Shown piece after piece: positions 1-5,925 of a stretch of 11,044 nt of DNA. The stretch is from the NCBI GenBank assembly GCA_009776385.1, contig WRFT01000041.1:1-11044 (forward strand), in the 5' to 3' direction. This DNA comes from Clostridia bacterium (GTDB lineage Bacteria; Bacillota; Clostridia; Christensenellales; Aristaeellaceae). Every line of letters begins with the position of its first letter. Position 1 is the first letter of the stretch. A program made the position numbers and the translations under genes. Below the pieces are notes generated by a model. That model was given only the letters and a program-made list of their open reading frames with translations. It was not told the DNA's origin and made no database searches.

Positions 1-341
1 GCATTAATAAACCTGCCCCACTCGGGGTTGTAGTACCTGCTCCTCAGGCAATAAAGCCCGGTCTCCTCGTCGTAGACATACCCTCTGTACCGAAACGGGT
101 TGAGCGTGTCCAATGCGGTTGTCAAGGTACTCGACTTACCTGTTGGCGTCCCGGTTGCTCAATCGTCGCACCGGTACGCTGCCGCTGCCATCGCTCGTTT
201 CGCGCCCCGTATTCTTCTCGCTTTTTCCGCCACCGGCGGCGCTTCGAGTCAGCCGCCCCGGGCGTCGTAAGCGTACTGTACTACTTCTCTGCTCGTGCTG
301 TCAATCAGCCGTTGCGTGATTGGCCTTACTTTGTTACAATG
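1..341 (-). pseudogene. Decayed RHS/YD-repeat protein, C-terminal core fragment
   Basis: Reading the minus strand from about base 341 towards base 1 gives ITQRLIDSTSREVVQYAYD, then a variable stretch, then NPFRYRGYVYDEETGLY and SRYYNPEWGRFIN. This is the hallmark end of the RHS core, which in intact proteins forms a shell around a toxic C-terminal tip. The frame is broken: TGA occurs at 251-249 and again at 161-159. Between them another frame looks more protein-like (SAAGGGKSEKNTG, TSDGSGS), so at least two frame changes are needed to join the parts. No start codon or binding site is visible for this piece. The gene continues past the left edge, so its tip cannot be seen. The fragment is probably a remnant of a larger RHS locus; sequencing errors could explain some of the breaks. 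RHS identity is very likely and inactivation is likely. Confidence 0.8.
312..340 (+). promoter_or_regulatory. Sigma-A-type promoter for the GNAT/AmmeMemoRadiSam operon
   Basis: A -35 box TTGCGT at 312-317 is followed by a 17-base spacer and a -10 box TACAAT at 335-340. Transcription would start near 347, about 50 bases before the GNAT start codon. The -35 box lies inside sequence that on the other strand still encodes the RHS remnant, so the promoter sits on the edge of that fragment. Confidence 0.55.
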
Positions 342-395
342 GAGCCGCGCCCGGCGCAGGCGTTTTTTGTTGCGCAGAGAGGATGAGCGCCTTCC

Positions 396-1199
396 ATGCT
401 GGTTTACCACCCTCAGGCGCCATACCAGGGGATACCCGCCGAAAACGTTTTTTTCGCGTCCGATGAACGCGGAAACGACTGCGGCGTCGGGTTTGCCATG
501 CTATTGTATCAGCCGCATATCTTCCAGGAGCGCCCCGTTAACATTTACTTTCAAATTGACGCGCAGCCCGATGCCCGGCATATGCTTTTGGGCGCGCTGC
601 TGGCCCGCGCGGCGGGCATGCGGGCGCAGTTCCCGGGTCAAAAGGCGCGCGTGTATACCTCAGTAGACATAAAAGACGCGGTCATGATTGATTTTTGCAG
701 GCATAACGGCTTGAAGATGAACGACGCGGAAGATTTGGTGGAGCTTTCCTCTCCGGAAAGGCCGGCCAAACTCCCCATGAGCTTTGAGTTCGGCGGCGTG
801 CCGCTTGGCAACGATTTGGAGCAAAACGCTTTTTTGATGCGCATGAACGCTTACCGCGTCGCGTCCATATCCTGGGGCATGCTGGCGGCTTACGGCAGCT
901 CCCAGCGATTTTTGGCGATGGCGGCGTATAAAAACGGGATGCCTACCGGTGAGATACTCGCCGCGGGGGACGGGCAGACGGCCTTTATCGGCGGGCTGTA
1001 TGTCCTGCCGCAATACCGCCGTATCGGGTTGGGGCGGGCGCTGGTTAACCGCACCTTGGAGATGATGCGCGGCGCGGGCGTCATGCACGTTAACGCGTTC
1101 GTCCTGCGCCGCAGCCCCGCGCAGCAGCGAATGGCGGCCTTCTTCGGCGCGAACGCTTTGCGGGCGACGGCTATTTACCCCGGTTATGATATCGACTGA
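396..1199 (+). CDS. GNAT-family N-acetyltransferase with two GNAT-like domains
   Basis: Predicted cytoplasmic protein of 267 residues that should transfer an acyl group from acyl-CoA to an amine; the substrate is unknown. The C-terminal half carries the GNAT acetyl-CoA-binding motif: a beta strand around FIGGLYVLP (197-205), then QYRRIGLGRAL (206-216), matching the family's Q/R-x-x-G-x-G/A loop and following helix. The N-terminal half (about 48-118) resembles a degenerate second GNAT fold (KARVYTSVDIKDAVMIDFCR, then HNGLKM), so this is probably a tandem-GNAT protein. The ATG at 396 is the first possible start after an in-frame TGA at 384-386; an AGAGAGGA-like site sits about 12 bases upstream, a rather wide spacing. 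It is followed after 38 bases by the dioxygenase/AMMECR1 fusion on the same strand, suggesting co-transcription and perhaps a shared pathway. The family call is firm and the role is not. Confidence 0.85.
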   Translation: MLVYHPQAPYQGIPAENVFFASDERGNDCGVGFAMLLYQPHIFQERPVNIYFQIDAQPDARHMLLGALLARAAGMRAQFPGQKARVYTSVDIKDAVMIDFCRHNGLKMNDAEDLVELSSPERPAKLPMSFEFGGVPLGNDLEQNAFLMRMNAYRVASISWGMLAAYGSSQRFLAMAAYKNGMPTGEILAAGDGQTAFIGGLYVLPQYRRIGLGRALVNRTLEMMRGAGVMHVNAFVLRRSPAQQRMAAFFGANALRATAIYPGYDID

Positions 1200-1237
1200 T
1201 TAACGCGGTATGTAAAACGTCACGGGAGGGAGCTTCT

Positions 1238-2623
1238 ATGCCGCTTTTGGCCGCTTACTTTATGGCCCATCCGCCCCTGGCCATCCCCACGGTGGGTAAG
1301 GGCCGGGAACGCAGCATTCCCGCCGTGCTGGAGGCGTATGACGCCATCGCGCGGCAGATTGCCGCGCTGGAGCCCGCGACGCTCATTTTTATTACCCCGC
1401 ACAGCACTGTTTACGCGGATTATTTTCATCTGTCCCCCGGCAAGGGCGCCACGGGCGACATGAGCGCTTTCGGCGCGCCGGACACGCGTTTTGACACGCT
1501 TTATGACCGGGAACTGGCCGACGCCATCGCCTCATGCGCGGGGAAAGCCGGTATCGCCGCCGGAGGGGAAGGCGAAAGAGACGCCCGGTTGGATCACGGC
1601 TGTATGGTTGCCATGTGGTATATTAACCGCCGCTTTAAAAACTACCGCGCGGTGCGCCTGTCCCCCTCGGGCATGGGCGTCTCCCGGCATTACCGCATGG
1701 GGATGTGCATACAAGAAGCCGTACAGGTGACGGGGCGTACAGCCGTGCTTGTGGCCAGCGGCGATCTGTCGCATAAACTTACCGAGGACGGGCCGTACGG
1801 GTATGCCGCGGAGGGCGCGTTATTCGACCGGGCCGTGACGGACGCGTTTGCCGGGGCGGACTTTTTATCCCTAATGAATCTGTCCCCCGCGCTGCGCGAA
1901 GGTGCCGCCGAATGCGGCTATTCACCCGCCGTGATGCTGGCAGGCTGCATGGACGGAAGAAACACACAGGCACGCCTGCTGGCGTATGAGGGCCCCTTCG
2001 GCGTGGGCTACGCCATGGCGGCCTTCACGCCGGGCGAACCCAACGCGGAACGCCGCTTCCTAAACGGCCATCAGGCCGCGATGTTACGCGAGGCGCAAGC
2101 AAAGCGCGCGGCGGAGGACCCGTACCGCGCCCTGGCCCGGCAGTCACTGGAACATGCGGTATTGACGGGCGGCAAGCTGCCGCTTCCAAAGGGTCTGCCC
2201 TCGGAAATGACGGGCCGCAAAGCGGGCGTGTTCGTGTCGCTGAGCATTGGCGGCAGGCTGCGCGGCTGCATCGGTACCATTACGCCCGTAACCGGCAGCA
2301 TCGCCGCGGAAATTAATGAAAACGCCGTTTCCGCCGGCCTTCATGACCACCGTTTTGAGCCGGTGACGCCCGAGGAACTGCCCTTACTGGTATATAAAGT
2401 GGACGTACTGGGCCCGGCGCAGGCCATTGCAGGACCGGAAGCCTTGGATGTATTACGCTACGGCGTTATTGTATCCTCCGGATCCAAGCGCGGCTTGCTG
2501 CTGCCGAATTTAGAGGGCGTGGATACGGTGGCCGAACAGATAGCCATCGCGCGCGGGAAGGCGGGCATTTCCGAACGGGAGACAGTGACGCTGAAGCGCT
2601 TTGAAGTCGTCCGCCATGAATGA
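1238..2623 (+). CDS. AmmeMemoRadiSam protein: class III dioxygenase-like (LigB/Memo) domain fused to AMMECR1
   Basis: Protein of 461 residues with two domains. Residues 1 to about 265 follow the class III extradiol dioxygenase (LigB/Memo) fold: HPPLAIPTVG near the start, ITPHSTVYADYF (52-63), LDHGCMVAMWYI (118-129), ASGDLSHK (173-180) and EGAAECGYSP (221-230). His11, His55 and Glu225 are the best candidates for the family's His-His-Glu metal site; this assignment is inferred. Residues about 290-461 are an AMMECR1 domain with the diagnostic LRGCIG hexapeptide at 341-346, then HDHRFEPVTPEEL and SGSKRGLLLPNLEGV. These families occur genomically with a dedicated radical SAM enzyme, the AmmeMemoRadiSam trio, whose reaction is not settled. 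The next gene is that enzyme and overlaps this one, so the two are probably translationally coupled. The ATG has a strong GGGAGGGAG site five bases upstream. Domain calls are confident; function is unknown. Confidence 0.9.
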   Translation: MPLLAAYFMAHPPLAIPTVGKGRERSIPAVLEAYDAIARQIAALEPATLIFITPHSTVYADYFHLSPGKGATGDMSAFGAPDTRFDTLYDRELADAIASCAGKAGIAAGGEGERDARLDHGCMVAMWYINRRFKNYRAVRLSPSGMGVSRHYRMGMCIQEAVQVTGRTAVLVASGDLSHKLTEDGPYGYAAEGALFDRAVTDAFAGADFLSLMNLSPALREGAAECGYSPAVMLAGCMDGRNTQARLLAYEGPFGVGYAMAAFTPGEPNAERRFLNGHQAAMLREAQAKRAAEDPYRALARQSLEHAVLTGGKLPLPKGLPSEMTGRKAGVFVSLSIGGRLRGCIGTITPVTGSIAAEINENAVSAGLHDHRFEPVTPEELPLLVYKVDVLGPAQAIAGPEALDVLRYGVIVSSGSKRGLLLPNLEGVDTVAEQIAIARGKAGISERETVTLKRFEVVRHE

Positions 2624-3476
2624 CCGCGAGGCGCTGTTCGCCCGAGCCGCGCCCGGTGGGGACGCCGTTTGCCTGCTGTGCCCGCATGCCTGTGTCCTGC
2701 AAGACGGGTTTACAGGCCTTTGCGGGGTAAGGGGCAACCGGGGCGGCAGGCTGACTGCGCTGTCCTACGCGAGGGTTTCCGCGCTGGCCTTGGATCCTAT
2801 TGAAAAAAAGCCCCTGTACCGTTTCCGCCCCGGCACAACCATTTTGTCCGTTGGCGGTTTCGGGTGCAATATGCACTGCCCCTTCTGTCAAAACCATACG
2901 ATATCCCGCGCCCCTTTTACGGAAGACGCCCGGACGCTGCCGCCGGAGACGCTTACTAAAATGGCTTGTCAAGCCGTACCCCAAGGTAATATCGGGGCGG
3001 CCTACACCTATAATGAGCCGTCCGTCAACTTTGAGTATATTTACGACTGCGCCCGTCTCATCCGCCGGGCGGGCCTATTCAACGTGATGGTTACCAATGG
3101 CTTGATTAACCGGGAACCGCTGGAAACGCTGCTGCCCTTCATGGACGCGATGAATATCGACTTGAAGGGCTTCACGGACGCCTTCTACCACGGGCTCGGC
3201 GGGCGGCTGGACACGGTAAAGGACACCATCGCTTTGGCCGCCGCCCGCTGTCATGTGGAGGTCACCACGCTGGTGCTGCCCGGTGAAAACGAGGCGCATA
3301 TCGGCGCGATAGCTGAATGGTTAGCTTCGGTTGACGAGCATATTCCGCTGCATTTATCGCGGTTCTTCCCGCGTTACCGGTACATAGACAGGCTGCCGAC
3401 TGCGCGAGAGAGCATTATTAAACTACAGCGTTTAGCCGAACGCCATTTAAAGTATGTCTACGCGGGGAATATGTAA
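2616..3476 (+). CDS. amrS: AmmeMemoRadiSam system radical SAM enzyme
   Basis: Predicted radical SAM enzyme of 286 residues. The SAM-binding [4Fe-4S] motif is C-x3-C-x2-C at Cys84, Cys88 and Cys91 (GFGCNMHCPFCQNH). Upstream is a second cysteine set, Cys19, Cys22, Cys26 and Cys36 (CLLCPHACVL, GLCGVRGN), typical of this family and of related activating enzymes. Further family-like stretches are YTYNEPSVNFEY (131-141 region), NIDLKGF (180-186) and TTLVLPGENE (217-226). It probably starts at the ATG at 2616, overlapping the previous gene's stop by eight bases; a TTG at 2601 in the same frame is an alternative, and neither has a strong binding site. The protein stops at YVYAGNM, where many relatives, as I recall them, continue into a short tail with another CxxC pair. 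The overlap with the AMMECR1 fusion supports a joint function. The substrate is unknown. Confidence 0.88.
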   Translation: MNDREALFARAAPGGDAVCLLCPHACVLQDGFTGLCGVRGNRGGRLTALSYARVSALALDPIEKKPLYRFRPGTTILSVGGFGCNMHCPFCQNHTISRAPFTEDARTLPPETLTKMACQAVPQGNIGAAYTYNEPSVNFEYIYDCARLIRRAGLFNVMVTNGLINREPLETLLPFMDAMNIDLKGFTDAFYHGLGGRLDTVKDTIALAAARCHVEVTTLVLPGENEAHIGAIAEWLASVDEHIPLHLSRFFPRYRYIDRLPTARESIIKLQRLAERHLKYVYAGNM

Positions 3477-3658
3477 GCTGAGGCCGATACGATACATCCT
3501 GATATATGCAAGCGTTCCCCATTTTTTATTAAGCGTGAGGTGACCCAATCCTTAACGACTTATGCCTATATGCGGGTGACAGCCATATAATGTTTGTGGT
3601 AAGATGGGGCATGGTGTCAAGGCGATATATTTTTGTGATTAACGGGAGTAAGAATTAT
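3477..3658. other. Intergenic region between the amrS-like gene and the LRR gene
   Basis: This 182-base stretch marks the change from GC-rich operon sequence to AT-richer sequence. I see no clear rho-independent terminator: a T-run near 3524 lacks a convincing stem. It contains the possible -10 box of the LRR gene at 3586-3591 and a GGGAG ribosome binding site at 3644-3648. No credible gene is visible. Confidence 0.5.
3586..3591 (+). promoter_or_regulatory. Possible -10 box (TATAAT) for the LRR gene
   Basis: A perfect TATAAT lies about 68 bases before the LRR start codon. No good -35 box sits 16-18 bases upstream, so the promoter would be weak or need an activator. If it is used, the ATG at 3590 falls inside the promoter and cannot be the translation start, which favours the ATG at 3659. 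Confidence 0.3.
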
Positions 3659-3867
3659 ATGCGAAGAACTATTTTTATCTTAATAACAGGGTTACTCATG
3701 CTGTTCCTGATGTCATTCATGGCGGTAGGTGCAGCCGAGGAGGAAAAGACAGATGCCGGTAGTCAGTTAAAGTATATTATATGTGACGGCGAAGCAATGA
3801 TTACAGGTTATACAGTTGATCCGATCGGTGAATTGATAATACCTAATATGTTAGGCAAGTATGCAGT

Positions 3868-4769
3868 AACGTCCATCGGTAGCCTAGCTTTTTTCGGTGT
3901 AATAGCCTAACCGCTATCACACTGCCAGATGGCCTTTTATCTATCGGTGACCGAGCTTTTCCGGGGTGTAGCAATCTGTCCAGTATCACATTGCCGGAAG
4001 GCCTCACTTCCGTCGGCAACTGGACTTTTGAAAGTTGCACTAGCCTAAACGTTGTCACCCTGCCGGATAGTCTCACGATAATCGGCGACGTGGCTTTTGG
4101 GGGGTGCAGCAGCCTAACCGCTATCACCCTGCCGGTTGGCCTCACGTCCATCGGCGAAGGGGCTTTTGCATTGTGCAGTAGACTAAACGGTATCACCTTC
4201 CCGGATGGCCTCACATCCATCGGCGAAGGGGCTTTTTTTGGATGCAGCAAATTAACTGATATTGTCATACCCGAGAGTGTAACAAAAATAAAATTGAATC
4301 CATTTATCGACTGTGACAACCTAACACGTATTGAAACGATGCCAGAAAATACGGAATACACTTCTATAGATGGTGTGCTTTTTGACAAGCAACTGGAAAC
4401 GCTGCTCGCATATCCGACGGCAAGACCAAATAATACTTATGAATTGCCTGAGGGAGTTTTATACATCCATTATTGGGCCTTCTATAATTGCACAAACCTG
4501 CTTGAAGTGACACTACCGGATAGCCTTATATCCATCGGCGACCGGGCTTTTGGAGGGTGCAACAGCCTAACCGCTATAACTATACCAGATGGCCTCACGT
4601 CAATCGGTAATGACGCTTTTTACGGTTGCCACAGCCTAACCGCTGTCATCCTGCCGAATATCCTCACATCCATCGGTGATCAGGCTTTTGCTTGGTGCAT
4701 TTATTTATCCGTTATCACCCTGCCGGATAGTATCAAGTCCATCGGTAAAGATGCGTTTGAAGGTTACAA
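3868..4769 (+). repeat. Imperfect 69-bp tandem repeats encoding LRR units
   Basis: Units of 69 bases, each coding one 23-residue LRR, run from about 3868 to 4254 and again from about 4500 to 4769, separated by a non-repeat insert. The string AGCCTAACCGCTAT recurs at 3904, 4111 and 4564; 3904 and 4111 differ by exactly three periods. A close variant with GCTGT lies at 4633, one period after 4564. Such near-identity suggests recent duplication or recombination between units. Confidence 0.85.
3889..3924 (+). other. Slippery heptamer T_TTT_TTC and following hairpin at the LRR frameshift
   Basis: In the first frame the codons are ..T TTT TTC, a classic X_XXY_YYZ heptamer at 3889-3895. Slipping back one base reads CGG TGT AAT and enters the downstream LRR frame. 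Directly after it, GTGTAATAGC (3897-3906) can pair with GCTATCACAC (3913-3922) across a six-base loop, with one A-C mismatch; C3895-G3924 and a G-T pair extend the base. The loop holds the first-frame TAA. The stem begins nearer the heptamer than the usual 5-9 bases, which weakens the programmed-frameshift reading. Confidence 0.45.
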
Positions 4770-4860
4770 TCAAGTACTGCTATCTGTTACAAAAGGCAGT
4801 TATGCTGAGCAATACGCAAAGGAAAACGGTATCGCTTATATGTATACGTTGGGCATATAA

Positions 4861-5153
4861 TCAAAAAGAGAGCCATCCGACAAGAGTGGTTTATTGGGTC
4901 CTCTATAAACGATACACTATCTAATGTACAAATCAGACATCAGGCGAACATATTACTCAAGTAAGCGAAAACAAAGTAACGAATCGTATAGACCAACGCA
5001 TAACAACACTTACTGACGTCGAAAGCATACACCATTACATTACCTTCAGAAGACGCTCCTCTTCCTTGATTATGCTATTCTCAATAAAAGGTTAAGTCCT
5101 CGGGCGACCTCCCCAATTAGAGTTCGTGAAGATAATCATATTATTTCACGTAG
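4861..5153. other. AT-rich region without a recognisable gene
   Basis: No convincing gene, terminator or RNA is visible in these 293 bases. On the minus strand an ATG at about 5032 opens a short peptide beginning MVYAFDVSKCCYAL, faintly like the DVSK start of IS110-type transposases, but it stops within about 30 residues. The stretch may be debris from insertion events. Confidence 0.4.
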
Positions 5154-5297
5154 ATTTGTGACCCAGATTATTATTTCAAATACCCCCATTGGAAAGAGAA
5201 ACTTGCTGGCAATGGAGATACGAATCCGGCTGACTGGAACGTAGCGAAGTGGAAGGAAGCCGAATTCGGCGCTAGATTTCCAGAGTCATGCTGCTAG
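5154..5297 (+). pseudogene. Orphan C-terminal peptide fragment, unidentified
   Basis: A plus-strand frame of 47 codons opens just after a TAG at 5151-5153 and ends at TAG 5295-5297. It contains DPDYYFKYPHWKEKLAGNG, then TNPADWNVAKWKEAEFGARF, with three tryptophans and a composition typical of real protein. It has no start codon or binding site, so it is probably the tail of a lost gene. I do not recognise the family; a toxin tip or mobile-element protein is possible but unsupported. Its last 12 bases overlap the end of the opposite-strand transposase-like fragment. Confidence 0.3.
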
Positions 5298-5376
5298 TAT
5301 AGAAGCGATTTGTTCATTCCACAAGTCTAATGGTGTCCGGTACCCTAAGGTGCTTTGTAGCTTCAAAATTGGTTCA
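5286..5376 (-). pseudogene. Probable transposase (IS3-type integrase core) C-terminal remnant
   Basis: The minus strand reads NEPILKLQSTLGYRTPLDLW, then NEQIASILAA, ending at TGA 5288-5286. The STLGYRTPLD stretch resembles the conserved tail of IS3-family integrase-core transposases, where an LGY-x-TP-like segment follows the last catalytic glutamate. No catalytic region precedes it: upstream, the same strand is taken by the zinc-ribbon gene in another frame. It is therefore a tail fragment. Identification rests on a short motif and is tentative. Confidence 0.4.
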
Positions 5377-5823
5377 TTATCTATATTCTCCGCAACTCTT
5401 ACAAAAACGCGAAGCTGAAGGGTTTTTTTCATAACATTTCTTACATCGCCAAAAATCCCAGTTGATGTTTGATGTTGGTATTGGTTCGTTTGATGAGGGT
5501 ATAGGTTTGGGTATGGGTTGGTTTCCTGTTGATACATTTGAGGTGGATTTTACTATTGGCGCAATTGATGAGAGTGTAGATTTGATTGTTTCGGAATTTT
5601 CAATAAGCTGCCCAAAACCATATAACGCTAAAGACGATATCCAACTTGCTAAACTGCCAACAGTTAGCACTAAAAAACCGGTTCCAACAAGCGCATCTCC
5701 ACCATAACGGAGCTTGCCGGCTTGAACCCAAATAACGATTGCATAAACTAACGAACCTACTATTCCAAGAAATGTGATAGCCTTTGCTAACCCCTTGATT
5801 TTTCCACCTATGTTTTTAAACAT
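5377..5823 (-). CDS. Small membrane protein with C-terminal zinc ribbon
   Basis: Protein of 148 residues. Two hydrophobic segments, about 16-34 (ITFLGIVGSLVYAIVIWV) and 44-70 (ALVGTGFLVLTVGSL, then SLALYGFGQL), should span the membrane. A flexible Pro/Ser/Asn linker follows (STGNQPIPKPIPSSNEPIP), with PIP repeated three times. The end holds a four-cysteine zinc ribbon: Cys127-x2-Cys130 and Cys141-x2-Cys144 (CKKCYEKNPSASRFCKSCG). The layout fits the loosely defined zinc-ribbon membrane proteins common in Firmicutes, whose function is generally unknown. A purine-rich AGGAAGAGG site lies four bases before the ATG. It is on the same strand as the DUF1015 gene, about 100 bases downstream, so it could be transcribed with it. 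Immediately after its stop comes the transposase-like remnant, so its 3' end may have been reshaped by an insertion. Gene reality is likely; no role is proposed. Confidence 0.75.
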   Translation of the reverse strand: MFKNIGGKIKGLAKAITFLGIVGSLVYAIVIWVQAGKLRYGGDALVGTGFLVLTVGSLASWISSLALYGFGQLIENSETIKSTLSSIAPIVKSTSNVSTGNQPIPKPIPSSNEPIPTSNINWDFWRCKKCYEKNPSASRFCKSCGEYR

Positions 5824-5925
5824 GTGCCCTCTTCCTTTCTGTTCCTAGCCAACTGTCCTGATATGGATACTGTATTCATATAGCACGCATTACGGTTGCA
5901 TGTTACATGGCTTAATATCGCACGC

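Larger units (their letters stand above)
3659..4860 (+). pseudogene. BspA-like leucine-rich-repeat secreted protein, split by a -1 frameshift
   Basis: Two reading frames together encode one BspA-type LRR protein of about 400 residues. The first frame starts at ATG 3659, with GGGAG ten bases upstream, and gives a clear signal peptide (MRRTIFILITGLLMLFLM, then AVGAAEEE). It reads into the first repeat (VTSIGSLAFF) and stops at TAA 3908-3910. The second frame is open from 3883, has no start of its own near the junction, and carries about ten 23-residue repeats of the form ITLPDGLTSIGDxAFxGCSSLTA. A non-repeat insert (SIDGVLFDKQLETLLAYP) and the usual C-terminal end (GSYAEQYAKENGIAY) follow, so the 3' end is complete. 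A -1 shift at 3889-3895 joins the frames with exact repeat spacing. Such proteins are commonly extracellular and adhesive. I see no LPxTG or other anchor. It may be a pseudogene, a phase-off allele, a programmed frameshift gene or a sequencing error. Confidence 0.82.

Noticed and set aside
113..666. Plus-strand frames before and overlapping the GNAT gene
   Set aside because: They are Arg/Ser/Pro-rich, lack binding sites and are explained by the minus-strand RHS remnant and the GNAT coding frame.
660..1088. Minus-strand frame of 142 codons opposite the GNAT gene
   Set aside because: No motif or binding site; the plus strand carries a full GNAT domain over the same bases.
2466..2984. Minus-strand frame of 172 codons opposite the AMMECR1 end and radical SAM start
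   Set aside because: It is a GC-rich shadow frame; the two plus-strand genes are well supported there.
3477..3560. Rho-independent terminator after the radical SAM gene
   Set aside because: There is a T-run near 3524 but no GC-rich stem before it.
3843..4388. Long minus-strand reading frame opposite the LRR repeats
   Set aside because: It is the antisense shadow of the 69-bp repeats (repeated SPMDVRPSG-like units), has no ribosome binding site, and the plus strand gives a coherent signal peptide plus LRR protein.
4935..5034. Possible IS110-type transposase start on the minus strand (MVYAFDVSK)
   Set aside because: The similarity rests on a DVSK-like string only and the frame stops within about 30 residues; too weak for a feature of its own.
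5259..5270. Perfect 12-base palindrome GCCGAATTCGGC
   Set aside because: It does not extend further, lacks a following T-run, and lies within the orphan peptide frame; probably chance.
5462..5707. Plus-strand frame with repeated glycine-rich text opposite the zinc-ribbon gene
   Set aside because: It is the complement of the PIP-repeat linker; the minus strand has the membrane spans, the zinc ribbon and a good ribosome binding site.
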